This document shows positions 37,601 through 48,849 of a DNA stretch of 64,000 nucleotides, in pieces (the stretch's first letter is position 1; every line of letters starts with the position of its first letter). A program made the translations under genes and the position numbers. The notes under the pieces are model-generated. The model did no database searches. It was not told where the DNA came from and saw only the letters and a program-made list of their open reading frames with translations. Source of the DNA: Tamarix chinensis (Eukaryota > Streptophyta > Magnoliopsida > Caryophyllales > Tamaricaceae); assembly GCA_030549775.1 (NCBI GenBank), contig CM060174.1:20510693-20574692 (forward strand). Direction: 5' to 3'.

Positions 37601-40600
37601 ATCTTATTATTTCAAATGTTGGCTTTCACTTGATTATGATTGCAAAATAAATTTGTGATATTGAATTCAGGGAGTGTTTATAATTCAAATTTACTTTATC
37701 ACTTCTCGGTTCCATTTAAAAAAAATGGTTTTTTGTTTGTTCTTATATGTGTATATCTAAGCAACATAAATGTAGTTCTTAGTTCTTGTGGTCTCTTATA
37801 TATCTATATATATTTTCATGAAATGCCATCTCAATATTTGGATGCTGAGATTTTATTATTCAAAGTGCTAATCGTAAGCATTAAGAGTCTTGGTATGATC
37901 TTGGCTTCAAGGCCTACCTGGCTATGTTAATGATTCCATTCAGTCAGTTCAGTTGTTGCAAATGGATTTTAATTTAATTGTTTGATTTTATGTTTTTGCA
38001 AATAGACCAAACTTCCGAACAGATAATTAGATTTCCTTTCAACCATGCCTTCTCATCTGAAAATTGGAAAATCTGTAAACCCAACGAATGATCCCTGAGC
38101 ATAACTTGTCAATCTTTCAGGTAGCATTTACTAGTTTTCTTTTCATGTTAGGTTGGTCCTGAGAGGTTTGATAAAGAATATGCATACAGCATACGCCATA
38201 ACTATGGAAAGGAAGGCAAGAGAACTGTAAGTAATCTCATTGGATGATATATTTTGTATGAAATGCTTAGATGTAAAGTGATCATGACTTTTGTTATTTG
38301 TAATAATATTGATTCTGTCTAAATCATCAATTAAGAACTTCTGGTCATTTGGCCTTGTAAAGGGTTGATATGGCTCTCTTGATTCATATCTTAGTAGTGT
38401 AGTACTGCAGCTTTATTCATGCCACTCTAACCAATATTTGTTTTCTCTTAGGACTACACTCCATATTCTTGCCAAAAAATCATCTCACAAACTCCCGGTG
38501 TAGGGGATCACCATGGCTGTCCTTACCGTCACTTCAGGTCAGCTTGCAAAGTACTTTATTTTATTAATGCATTAGAATTATGTTAAGACCCTGCAACTTC
38601 AAGAAAATTCACAATAGAGTATGTTCGATTATTGAGAGAAAAATAGTGTATTGATGGTGAAAAACAGTAGAGATGAAACAGATTCAAGGTCCTAACCCCT
38701 CCCTTCTATTGTCTAATTCCCACCTGCCTATCTCTCTCTATCCTTCCCTTTTTAACATTGTGTATGTCCGACTCCTTGATAGAATTAGCTGACTCCCACT
38801 ATATGATAATGAGAAATGAGAAAGACTCCAAATAGTTCCACTGACTCCTACTTACTATTGTACTCAACTTAATCGGACTCAACCCAGCTCAATCGTAGCA
38901 GCCCAAACCCATCTAGTACAGGATATCATAAGCTTTTCCTCACCCTTTTCCCTTCCTCATATACGTGTATCTTATAATGGGCCTATCATTACCCCCTCAC
39001 GGTCTTTCACCTTATCCTTATGAAGAAACGTTGGAAATTGCTCATTGATTAGTGCAAATTCCTCCCAAGAAGCTTCAAAATCGGTTAGTGCCTGCCACTT
39101 GATTTGGACCTCCAAAACTCCTGTTGAGTTGTACATGAGATCCAATGAGACCTTTGGTTCCACCTTCCATTCCAAATCTGCTGTTAATACTGGTGTAAGT
39201 GGCTGTCCCTGCTGGCTTGAGCATGGAGACATGGAAGACTAGGTGTATAACCATAGAGTCGGGGAGTTATAGGTGGTATGCCACTAAGCCTATTCTTTCC
39301 ACAACTTGACACGCTTCAGAAAATCATGGGGACAATTTTTCATTTTATTGCTGAGCCAAAGACTTGTGACAATAGGGCTTGAGCTTCACATAAACCCAAC
39401 TACCCATCTCCAATTTAACTTCCCTTCGCTTCCTATCAGCTTGTGCCTTCATTCTGCTCTGGGTACGTAGAAGATGTTCTAATTCATCTAATACAGCTTC
39501 TCGTAGCTGTAAATCTTGATCCACTGCTGCTTGGGGTATACCACCCTGAGTATAACACAATAGTGGCAGCAAAGGTTTTCCATAAACTGCAGTAAAAGGG
39601 GTTGTATGGGTGGCAGAATGGTGAGAAGTATTAAACCAATATTCTGCCAATAGAATCCATTTTACCCATTGTTTAGGTTTGTCACAAATGAAACATCGGA
39701 GGTATGTCTCCAGGCTTCAGTTGACCACCTCCGTTTGCTCGTCTGTTTTGGGGTGGTACGCAGAACTGAATTTGAGAATAATTCCTTGAAGTTTGAACAG
39801 TTCATTTCGAAAATTTCTCACAAATAATTTATCACGATCGGAGACAATGGTGTTGTGTATTCCATGCAAACGCACAATTTCCTTCAAAAATACAGCTGCA
39901 ACCACCTTAGTTGTGAATGGATGTTTCAAGGGAATACAATGGGCATATTTTGACAAGTGATCCACCACCACTAACACAATTATGCCCCTTCGACATCGGT
40001 AACTCTTCAATAAAATCTAGGGAAATGTCCTTCCAAACACGCGAGGGTATTGGTAAGGGTTGCAACGATCCAATTAGGCGCAAGGTGGAATGCTTGTTTT
40101 GCTAACAAGTTGCACACTTGGTCACATATTTTTGGACATCCCTCTTCATACCCACCCAATAGACCTCCCTTGCTTACTGTTGATACGCCTGTAGCACCCC
40201 GGAATGGCCCTCTACCGCCCCCGTGGAACTTAGCTAGCAACTATGACTTCAAGGTGGATTTAGAAGGTATCACTAGGATATTTCGGTAAAACGGATTGCT
40301 CTTATGCAAGCTGTAATCTAGAACTCCAGATCTCCCATGATGCAGTTGGTGCTTAATTAGGCTCAAATTCGGATTCATGTCTACTTCAGATTGAATGGTG
40401 CTCTAGTTTGTTTACCAAGCATTTGTGGGGATGGACAAAGTTGTTGCTTCTCCCAACTTGGACAACGCATCTGCTACTCGGTTCTCACTCCCGGCTTGTA
40501 CTTGATGAAAAAGTTATAGCTCCAAAAATTAGTGACCCATTTTTTATGCTCTTCAGGGAGAATTCACCGTTCCAGCAAGTATTTCAAACTTTTTTAGTGA

Positions 40601-43600
40601 AACACTGCCCCAACTAGTAGTGATGCCAATGTTGGGCTGCTAGCACCACTGTTATTAGTTCTTGTTCATATACAGATTTAAGATGCGTACGCTGGCCTAA
40701 ATCTTGACTAAAAAAAGCAATTGGTCGTTGGTTTTGCATCAGCACCATTTAATTAAATAGTGGTCCTACTATAGCATAGCGGCAGCTATTTAGAGGTTTT
40801 TGGGTTGGCCGCGACGCAAAATTATCGATACGTCACGGTTTTAAAATTTTACATTTATCGACCAATAAATTGTCGGTAAATCAGCCTATAAATCGGTATC
40901 GCCGATAAATCGGAAAATATCACTGATAAATCTGGATAAATTGCCGATTTATTAAGAATTCTTAAATCTTGGACCGATAAAAAAAAGCATGCACAATAGT
41001 TTTTTTTTATTCATTTACTATATATATCTTGGACCAAGTTATTATTGAGTTATAATAAAGTATTTCTACTTATTATCTTCATATTTACTATTAAATAACA
41101 TGTCTTTTTTCATTCTAAGGTAAATTTAGGGTTGTTAAGGAAATTTAGCATATAATAACTCTCTTTAATACTTCTAATATAATATACAACACTAGTTTAT
41201 TCAATATTTATATTCAAATAATTAATAAATAATAATTAGAGTATATGGTGAAATAAAAAGAAAAATTCATGCTGAGATGACCACAACACATAATTTATCG
41301 TTCACAATGCTCCGATACCGTAACACCGCGACCTCGATCACAATTTAATTGCCTGATCAACACCATCCCAATCCTAATACTTGAAGCATCAATTTTAGTC
41401 ACAAAAGGAGCTTTTAAATTTGGTAAGGCCATCACTGGAACTATAAGCGTTGTGTGCTTGAGCTGATCAAAGGCATCCTAGGTAGGGATGGCAATGGGGC
41501 AGGTTGGGGATGGGGACCCCATCCCCATCCTCGAACCTGATAAGAAAAATAATCTCCGAACCTGACCCGATCCCCGCGAGGATCAAATCCCCATACCCGA
41601 CTCGATCCCCGATCTATTTTCCATCCTTGATTTATTTCCCAACTTTGAAACCCGACTTTATACCTAATCCCCGATCCTCAAGCCTCTCTTTTTTTTTTCT
41701 TTTTTTTTTAATATTATACTTTTAATTTATATTCTATAAGAAATTATATATATATATATATATATAATTACATAAAAAAATTATAAAAATTATATAAAAA
41801 ATTATTAGGGGCGGATTCAGAGATGGGGACCCCAAACCCGTCCCCACCCCGCCCCCAACAAAATCCCCGTTAAAAACCCCCGAACGGGGAATCTTAGACG
41901 AGGCCCCGAACTCGCGGGGAAAACTGCCATCCCTAATCCTGGGCCACCTCATTCCATCGTAAACAATATTTTTTTTAATTGTGTTGTTAATGAGGCAGCT
42001 ATATGACCATTGTGTTGTACAAATCTTCAGTAATACCTTGTCTTACCTAAAAACCCTCGCAACTCCTTTAGGGTCTTAGGTACTGGCCACTCCTCCATAC
42101 ATGTTAACTTTTTTGGGTTTGCAGCCACCCCTACAGTTGACGCAATATACCCAAGATACTCTAATTCTAGGTGCCCAAATAAGCGTGTGTTTTCTTTAAA
42201 ATATAAGAAATGAGCTTGCAACACTTGAAACACTTAACTGAGGTGTTTTGCATGCTCTTCCATAGATGGGCTATATACTAAAATATTGTTAAAGAACACT
42301 AACACGAACTTACGCAGGTACAGTTTGAATACCTCATTCATAAATTCCTGAAAAGTGGTTGGAGTATTGGTTAACCCAAATGGCATCACCAAGAATTCGT
42401 AGTGCCCCTCATTTGTACGAAAGCTAGCCTTGGGTACATCCTTTGAATAAACTCTAATTTGGTGGTATCTTGACCGTAAATCCAATTTTGAAAGACACAA
42501 CTGCACCATTTAGTTCATCCAACAACTCATCTATTACTGGAATTGGAAATATGTAGGCATGGTGATCTTGTTGAGAACCCTATAATCCACACAAAATTTT
42601 CGCCTACCGTCCTTTTTTGCCAACAAAACAGGACTAGATAAAAGGTTGTGGATTGGTTGAATCACCCCTATTGTGGGCATATCTTACTAGTCTTTCTATC
42701 TTCTTATGAACTTGGGGATATATATATAGGGTCCCAAATTGTGATAGGCTTGTGGTGAAATATACGTATATTAGGAGCAGAAGGAATAAGATAGAGTAAA
42801 ATATATATGATCACTGTTATGGGCCGAGAAGAGGGGGGTTAATTGTAGGCTTATTTTATAATTTGATTTTTATTATTATGCGGGGTCGTGACGGGTTATA
42901 ACAGAGTCTGTTATGGGTGAATCTTTTCGGTTATTAGTTGTCTGTTAGTATCCTTTTTTGTTAGTGACGTGGGGGCAGGGAGGTGGATAAATTGAGTTGG
43001 GGGGTGCGAGTGAGGGGAAGGGGGAGTGTTGGTAGGACTGTGAGAGGGAGGTGCCAGGGCCTCGAATTCCTGGTTGTTCTTATACGCTGAAACATTTATA
43101 CAACTCCTCATTCTCTTTATTGTTTCATTTAATTTCTTGAGTATTTACCATTCTGTGGGGGAAGAATAGGGGTATTAATTGCAGGTTCCATCAAATTGAT
43201 TGGCATAGCTCTTTGTAAGTTTATTTTGTGGCCTGAGGACTGTTGGGATGGTAGCTCCATGGATGATTGGAAAAAACCAAAAAATCGCTAGATTACCTCC
43301 TAGACCTCTATGGACGCCTCCCTTTGCCCTACAGAGTTTTGGTTTCCAGCATTTAACTCATTTAACTGGTGGCCTTTGAGCAGTATGCTCTGACCCTCTT
43401 AAGCAAGGATGCACACCATTGACTTCAAAGAATCCTGCTCACAACACAATTCTAGTGCCTCCTTCAAGGCCATTAGGGACTTCCTTGACATAAATTTCAT
43501 GGACAACATCCTCCAATTTACCTATATAAGCTCAATCTTTTCCAGCCATTGCATTCCTAGTATCAAATCTGCGCTTCCTGACTCCAAAGGTAAGAAGTCC

Positions 43601-46600
43601 TCCATAATTTTGAGTTGCTGTAAACTTAGTCAAAGCCCTTTGCAAATGCCTGTGGTTTTGTACTGCATTACTTGGGCCCATAAGAACCCCATAGGCTGCC
43701 GTAATTGTTACTGGAAGCTCCAGTTTGGTAACTAAGTTGTGGCCACAAAATTGTGGGTTGCCCCACAATCGACCAACACCACCACTAGTTCCTTAGTTTC
43801 ATAGTCCCCAGAGATGTAAAACCCACCACTGAGTTCATCGCTAGCTCCGCCGACACCTCCACTAGCTCATTGTCCTCCTCTAGGTCTACCTTAACCTCAT
43901 GGTCCTCATCTGTTCCTTTCTCTACCCCTCGTGACTCGTCTAAGGGTAGAATCTGCAGCATTTGGTTCTTACATACATGGGTTGGAGATAATTTTCATCA
44001 CACCTACAGTAGAACCCGCTCCCCTGCTGGTGTTGGAGTTCAATATCGGTTAGCTACCGATACCCTAGCGGTCGCCGCCCTCCTGGCATCTCTTCTAGGG
44101 TGGAACTTGGTGGCTTCATGAAGTATTTGGGCTGTGGGTTGCTCACGGTCATCTTAGTCGTGATTAAGGTTGTCAAAGAGTGGTTGGAACTTTTACTACT
44201 TGTCTGATCTGTCAAATTAGTTCTGTACCTGGATCCGCTTGATTCAACCTGGACCATTTGGAGTATCCGATATTATCCTCAACCATTTGGGTAGCTTTTC
44301 TTATTTCCCTCGGCCCACCAGGCCTCATCATTCACACCTTAACTTGCAATGCCGATTTCAAGCCATTCAAGAAGGTGCACTTCAAAACCTCCTTTTGTAA
44401 CCTCCCTTTTAGTGGTGTTACTAATAGTTTGAATTTCTCCAAATTGTTTTCCACCGTTTCGGTTTTGTTTGACAAATTTTCAAAGGGACCCTTCATGCTT
44501 TGGCTGAAATGGAGAAAGCAAAGCCAACTTAAGTTCGCGCCAGTTGGGGAAGGAATTTCTATCCTCTATATATTGAAACCAAGCGAGAGCCTTGCTCCAT
44601 AGCAATAGCTAGTATCTCCATTTTTTCCCACTCAGCCATTGGATTTAGGAGGAAGTGCCTTTCTCCTTGAAAAACCCATCCATCTGGATCACTTCCGCCA
44701 AATATTGGTAAGTCTAGTTGTCGCCCTACCCGATTCTCTAGCCTACAATCGTCACTTCCCTCTATTAATGGGTCAGTCTCTCTAGTTGGAGCTTCTTGTT
44801 CCATCCTTCTTGCAGTCGGGCTTCCTCTCTCCTTCCCCACTAGTTGGTCCAACCTTCCTAGTATTTCACTTATCGCATTCTCTATGGTTCCTAGCTTCCC
44901 TTCTACTACTAGTAAGGGCCTAGTGTCCTCTCTTACCAAGTCTAACTCCTTTTGCCATTCCTCTTGGATTATAGCCAATCTTTCCTCCAAATCCTTGTCC
45001 TCTTTGGTGCTATAACCCTTGATCGATAGCTTTGATACCAAAATGTTAAGACCCTGCAACTTCAAGTGAACTCACAATAGAGTATGTTTGATTATTGAGA
45101 GAAAAATAGAGAGGGAGCGTATTAATGGTGAAAAACAGTAGAAATGAAACAACCAAATATTTGAGGTCCTGGCTCCTCCCCTCCACTGTCTAATTCCCAC
45201 CTGCCTATTCTCTCTCTACCCTTCCCTTTTCAACATTGTGTACATCTGGCTTCCTAACAGAATTAGCTGACTCTCACTATACCATAACAGAAAAGAGAAC
45301 GAGTTCAAACAGTACCAACTGACTCCTACCAACTTACTACTGGACTCAACCTAGCTCAATCGTGGTAGGCCAAACCCATCCAGTACAGCATGCCGTAAGC
45401 CTTTTCTCACCCTTTTCCCTTCCTCACATAAGTGTATTCGACAATGAGTCTATCAAATTATAAGCTGTAAAGACTGAGCTCGTATTCTTTTACGTGAAAG
45501 AAGAGACATGATATGCAGCTCAGATGTGTTAATGAAAGTTGGAACTCAGAAGACCTACAATTGGTAACTTGTTGCTATTTCCATTAGTCTGCTTTTTCTT
45601 TCTTTTCTAAATCTTGTAGAAGTTCATGCAGTCAGCTAAAGAGACAAAATCATTGAGCATCCCCACCACAAAGGTGTTTTAAACTGCAGTTGACATAGAT
45701 AGAAAATTCGAGAATAACCTAATGATTGCCTGGTCTTGCTGAGTTGTGTAGCTAATCACGTGGTTTTATCAGTTTTTCTGACCATATTATCCTACTACCA
45801 TGGCATGTTAATTGGCAGTGTGGAGAATCTGAGAGCTGCTCTTGGAAAAATGGGAGTGAATAATAGAGCAATGGAGGATGTGATGGACAAAGTGCGAAAC
45901 AGACATTATCAGGCAAGTTGATGTACATTTATATCTAGACATTGTTGCTGGGTCTTCTTTTCTTCACCTTCGAGTAGGTTGTTCTAACATGTTGATCTAT
46001 TGCAGTTGGCTTGCACCTTGACATTTGAAGCAATCCATGGTGCAACCTGTGATGCTGGAATTAATCATCCAAACCAATACTTTAGTGACAGCCGGAAGAT
46101 CTTACAATCAAAGGTAGATTCTTGTTAAATGATTCTGATTACTTTATACCATGATACGAGTGAAAGAATACTACTCATGTTTAAGAATCATTTTCATGCA
46201 TTGCACAGTTACAATATTAAAACAGAATGTTAGTTTGCTTCCGGTATATAGCTTGGTGTACTTGCCTAGGAGCTGTCTCACCATATTTTACCTCTATTCG
46301 GTACTGACTTCAGTGTATTTTATATCGGATGAGATGAAGAGTGAGTCAAATGTTACTGTCTATGGTGTGGCACGTCATTTAGATTTTCATTAAGATGATA
46401 CGCTTTGCTGATGGCAAATCAACAGTTTAGCTGATAAACGCATTTTTGTCAAGACATGGTAGACGTTTTCAGCTGGCTTCAGTGTTCTGAGTCGATACCT
46501 ATGTTGACCAACTTTTTCATTCCTCACTTCCCAAAGTTGCAATACCAATGATGAACTGAAACTTCATGTCTTAACTTGTAAAACTGTCTTCATAGTTCAG

Positions 46601-47256
46601 TGACATTTATCTTTCTACTGTAGTATATATTATTCCAAACTGGCACAAGTGGCCTGCTAATCTGTGGTTAGTCTGGAAACATCATTTTTCGTGTAGTTAA
46701 ATGTGATTTTGCTGCCTCTAAATGTATATTTTCTCAAAATGCTCCCTGTAAATTTCTTTTGGTCAAAGTAATCATTCTATATCAAATTTTTCTTCTCCTA
46801 GGATTCTCTTTGACAGTCAAAATCCAGTTAAATCTACTCATATCTTTTCCCTTTATCATCCTTTTCCTCTTGATTACTCTAGTTCTGCTCTTAATTGCCC
46901 TCATAAATGTGATTTTGAACACTTTCTTCTTATATTTTTTCACGATCTGACAGGGGGAGATTAGAAAATTTGCAAATTTAGTTTGGTTTGGTCGGTCAGA
47001 GGGATCATTGTAGGGAAAAATTGATCTATAAGGACCAATTTGAACAGAAAAAAAGAAGTTAAAGGGATATTTTTAGAAAAACATCCAGTCGAGGTACCAA
47101 ATTACATTTAACTCTTTTTTCTTTCAGCAAGTTTCATGGGTCAGCACTCAGCATACTTGGTTTAGGGTAATTATTTCGTTTTGGTGCTGAGATCTAACAC
47201 GTGCAATAATATGTATATTTCTTTTCTTTCTTTTACAGAATGATATGACTGCTTGA
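28688..47256 (+). CDS. PRIM2: DNA primase large subunit (PRIM2/PRI2)
   Basis: Non-catalytic subunit of primase in the DNA polymerase alpha-primase complex, nuclear, needed for RNA primer synthesis. Nineteen exons: 28688-28823, 28955-29016, 29141-29244, 29336-29417, 29487-29546, 29649-29706, 30458-30477, 30671-30754, 30836-30900, 36283-36331, 36413-36460, 36542-36631, 36738-36797, 37279-37338, 38152-38226, 38452-38537, 45819-45912, 46006-46113, 47239-47256 (TGA). All phases join; 1359 nt, 452 residues, the usual plant length. Family motifs in order: [40 protein letters not shown], the [20 protein letters not shown] block, [47 protein letters not shown]. The four [4Fe-4S] cysteines are at about residues 279, 358, 374 and 426. 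Exon 7 is only 20 nt. The intron after exon 17 has a GC donor (GCAAGT), supported by the conserved HYQ-LAC join. Introns 9 (5.4 kb) and 16 (7.3 kb) are inflated by transposons. The last exon adds only five residues, so the exact C-terminus is the least sure part. Confidence 0.94.
31586..31820. mobile_element. Stowaway-like MITE
   Basis: The ends are inverted repeats (TTCTTCCTCTGTTTTATAATATAG against TCCTCCATCCATTTTACAATATAAG read from the right), and TA dinucleotides flank the element at 31584-31585 and 31821-31822. The termini resemble the CTCCCTCCGT ends of Stowaway (Tc1/mariner-derived) MITEs. It lies in primase intron 9 in AT-rich DNA. Confidence 0.7.
31821..34332. other. primase intron 9, AT-rich, no gene
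   Basis: No supported exon. Around 32070-32210 there are several copies of CACCAT(T/C)(G/A)AACACCA-like words of unclear origin. The rest is AT-rich with no recognised element. Confidence 0.5.
34333..36010 (+). pseudogene. LINE (L1-type) 3' remnant: zf-RVT and RNase H-like parts
   Basis: Translations in changing frames match the C-terminal half of plant L1 ORF2. 34430-34640 gives [19 protein letters not shown] then [20 protein letters not shown], the region after reverse transcriptase. 34687-35073 gives the zinc-binding zf-RVT domain with [14 protein letters not shown], then [18 protein letters not shown]. 35560-35690 gives [20 protein letters not shown] and 35890-35940 gives [16 protein letters not shown], as in the RNase H (RVT_3) domain. 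Stops and frameshifts break it, and the reverse transcriptase core is missing. It is in the sense orientation inside primase intron 9. Confidence 0.78.
38581..38988 (-). repeat. 3' LTR of the chromovirus
   Basis: 408 bp, bounded by AATTA duplication on the left and the purine tract on the right. It pairs with 45044-45455. Confidence 0.9.
38989..39000 (-). promoter_or_regulatory. polypurine tract of the chromovirus
   Basis: Minus-strand GTGAGGGGGTAA immediately before the LTR start TGATAGG; the expected plus-strand priming site of reverse transcription. Confidence 0.7.
38990..39240 (-). pseudogene. chromodomain end of the chromovirus pol
   Basis: The minus-strand frame contains [20 protein letters not shown] and then [15 protein letters not shown], the typical aromatic/WxxLxxxEASWE pattern of chromovirus integrase chromodomains, which direct insertion to heterochromatin in active relatives. 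An upstream stop and frameshift separate it from the integrase. Confidence 0.75.
39330..40300 (-). pseudogene. broken integrase of the chromovirus
   Basis: Minus-strand frames 39717-40010 and 39345-39650 carry the DDE core: [10 protein letters not shown] (first D), [13 protein letters not shown] (second D), [16 protein letters not shown] (E present), then [18 protein letters not shown] and the C-terminal [11 protein letters not shown]. The zinc-binding N-terminus lies in a different frame at about 40030-40240. At least one frameshift or stop separates the parts, so it cannot make a full protein. Confidence 0.85.
40749..41355. mobile_element. Mutator-type MITE nested in the chromovirus RNase H
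   Basis: An 11-bp duplication ATCAGCACCAT / ATCAACACCAT (40738-40748 and 41356-41366, one mismatch) flanks 607 bp. The ends read AATTAAATAGTGGTC on the left and AATTAAATTGTGATC read inward from the right, giving short inverted repeats. A duplication of 9-11 bp is typical of Mutator-like elements. The interior is full of TATCG, CCGATAAATCGG-type words and has no transposase. The RNase H reading of the host continues on both sides ([10 protein letters not shown] on the right, [14 protein letters not shown] on the left). Confidence 0.65.
41483..41935. mobile_element. hAT-type MITE nested in the chromovirus
   Basis: Ends TAGGGATGGCAATGGG and ACTGCCATCCCTA, with 8-bp flanks ATCCTAGG / ATCCTGGG (one mismatch). 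It is the same family as 27997-28438, with a similar CCGAACCTGA-rich interior and AT-rich centre. Removing it restores the host frame reading [13 protein letters not shown] at the start of RNase H. Confidence 0.85.
41980..42720 (-). pseudogene. reverse transcriptase of the chromovirus, catalytic motif lost
   Basis: The minus-strand frames contain [34 protein letters not shown] and [13 protein letters not shown], then [12 protein letters not shown] where active relatives have F(V)DDI. Both catalytic aspartates are asparagine. A stop near 42234 and another frame change precede the segment ending [12 protein letters not shown]. It could not work as a polymerase. Confidence 0.88.
43530..43830 (-). 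pseudogene. retropepsin-like protease of the chromovirus
   Basis: The minus strand reads [11 protein letters not shown] at about 43750-43780, the active-site pattern D-C-G-A-T-H-N-F seen in plant gypsy elements, followed after a frame change by [15 protein letters not shown]. The protease is not in one open frame. Confidence 0.7.
43880..45040 (-). pseudogene. gag region of the chromovirus
   Basis: The minus-strand frame from about 45040 to 44559 contains [20 protein letters not shown] (coiled coil) then [20 protein letters not shown], which matches the gypsy gag entry to the capsid-like domain (PxFxGxxPxxWxxxxE). Further down, [16 protein letters not shown] near 43950-44000 resembles the CCHC/nucleocapsid end. 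Frameshifts break the middle. Confidence 0.75.
45029..45040 (-). promoter_or_regulatory. tRNA primer-binding site of the chromovirus
   Basis: Minus strand TGGTATCAAAGC, one base different from the initiator tRNA-Met complement TGGTATCAGAGC. It lies three bases inside the right LTR. Confidence 0.85.
45044..45455 (-). repeat. 5' LTR of the chromovirus
   Basis: 412 bp, bounded by the primer-binding site on the left and AATTA on the right. It would hold the promoter of the element. Confidence 0.9.
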
Positions 47257-48300
47257 GGATTTCCCGTTTGTCATGCTGGTAGACCTTGATGCGCCTCTAA
47301 AATCAGGTTGGTAATTTATCAACGGTGCCTGTCGGTGAGCTGTATGTTTAAGAATGATTAGTTGACTACATTGATATAAATGTTGGGACACTTTTGATTG
47401 AAATACTGTAGGCCTGCCTTTCTCGTCTTTACTAGAATCCTAGCAAATGAGAATTGTAGAACGGGAGAGAATGTTATGACTAACCGCTTCAGTGCAGTTG
47501 CCTTCTTGATCATAACGAAAAATTTGGCTACAATCACTAATTGTTAATAGTACGGAAACTATAACCCATCAAATCAATCTGATCCCAAGTTAGCAAAGTC
47601 GAACAGTAGGAGCATGTCGAGATTTTGAACAGTATAGTAAAACACCCCACACCAGAAATTATATAGAAACTGAGAAAATGCGCACCATCACGATAACATT
47701 TAGCTTATTTCAAGTCTTATTCATGAACAATGATCTGACCACTCAGCAGTTGTCATTTTTGATCATGTTGTTGCCTTACGTTTTTGGAGTGCTTTTTGAT
47801 GAGCCTAGGCCCTTGGGTCAAGCTTTTCAACTTTTTTAGTGATGATGATATCAATTATCAGTAAGGGAGATTAGTGTATTCTACCTATGTTTTTTTTTCG
47901 CAGAGGGGGAGAACTTTTGTTGTGAATGAGAAACAAGCATATTTAAATACGTTGAGTGTATCCTGGGAACTATTCATGAAATTTACTTCTTGATGGATTG
48001 GCTATGGTAAATCTGTGGTTGCTTTAGAATGTTTTAGTATGTCTAATTCCTCCATTAACTAGGGCCTCTTGTTATGTGGGAGTTGCTTCTAGTACCTGTC
48101 TTTCTCGGCCCTGTTTCCTCGATAATTGAAAGGCGGAAGATGTAAATTTTTGCCCAAATACTCGTAGATCTGATGCTGAAATTGCATTTCTTTTCCTCCG
48201 AACCATACGATTATTACAACCGTTTATTGTAAGAAAGTTCATATTTTCCAGTAAAGAGTGTTCTGTCACGGGGCAGATAATCTTCCGCAATCATCTTGGT
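47257..48300. other. 3' flank of the primase gene
   Basis: Likely 3' untranslated region followed by intergenic DNA. No coding exon is recognised. A 72-codon minus-strand frame at 48072-48290 has no recognised motif. Confidence 0.5.
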
Positions 48301-48665
48301 GCAGCACTAACTTGCACATCATTTGGGCGCTACCCAAGTCTAGCCTTTCCAGCGCTAGGCCAACTTAGGCTTTGAAGAACGAAGATTACAATACCACCAG
48401 TGTGAGTAAGAAGAGAAAACTTTATAGAGGAAGAAAAATGTGTTTAGTAATGAGAGTTGAGAGCTTTGTGACTGGTTGATTGCAAATGAGATACTCTATT
48501 GTATATTGGTGAAGCTTCCTACTCTATGAGTTTAGAGCGAGCATTTATTGGCCAATTACAAGTGCTCTTTAGAGATTTTTTCTCCTGAGTATTCACAACT
48601 TATGTTTTAAAGTGGAGTATTCAGAGAATTCTACAAGATCTAGAAGAATGTACACATTTATTATA

Positions 48666-48834
48666 TTCTAGTGGGTTGCAATTTTAGAATATTCTGAAAC
48701 CATTGGGAAAAAAGATGATAAAGCAAGTTGTGCATTCCCTCCTACCTAAGCCTTCTAGTAGGCCACACAATTTTAGAATGTTATAGAACCATTTGGAAAA
48801 AAAATAAAATAAAGCAAGTTATGCATTTCCCTTT
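48666..48834. repeat. 87-bp tandem duplication
   Basis: TTCTAGTGGGTTGCAATTTT at 48666 recurs as TTCTAGTAGGCCACACAATTTT at 48753, followed in both by TTAGAAT..GAACCATTTGG-like and AAGCAAGTT.TGCATT words. It probably lies in the non-coding end of the adjacent dead retrotransposon. Confidence 0.7.
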
Positions 48835-48849
48835 ATCGTCATCATAAAA

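Larger units (their letters stand above)
38581..45455 (-). mobile_element. Reina-like Ty3/gypsy chromovirus, inserted antisense in primase intron 16
   Basis: Two LTRs (38581-38988 and 45044-45455) begin TGTTAAGACC and end CTATCA on the + strand, flanked by a perfect 5-bp duplication AATTA (38576-38580, 45456-45460). The primer-binding site next to the right LTR is complementary to initiator tRNA-Met with one change, and a purine tract lies next to the left LTR, so the element reads on the minus strand. Order: gag, protease, reverse transcriptase, RNase H, integrase, chromodomain. This order and the integrase tail ([12 protein letters not shown]) fit the Reina group. The LTRs differ by many substitutions and small gaps, so it is old. 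Coding is broken by stops, frameshifts and two nested MITEs. Without those MITEs it would be about 5.8 kb. Confidence 0.9.
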
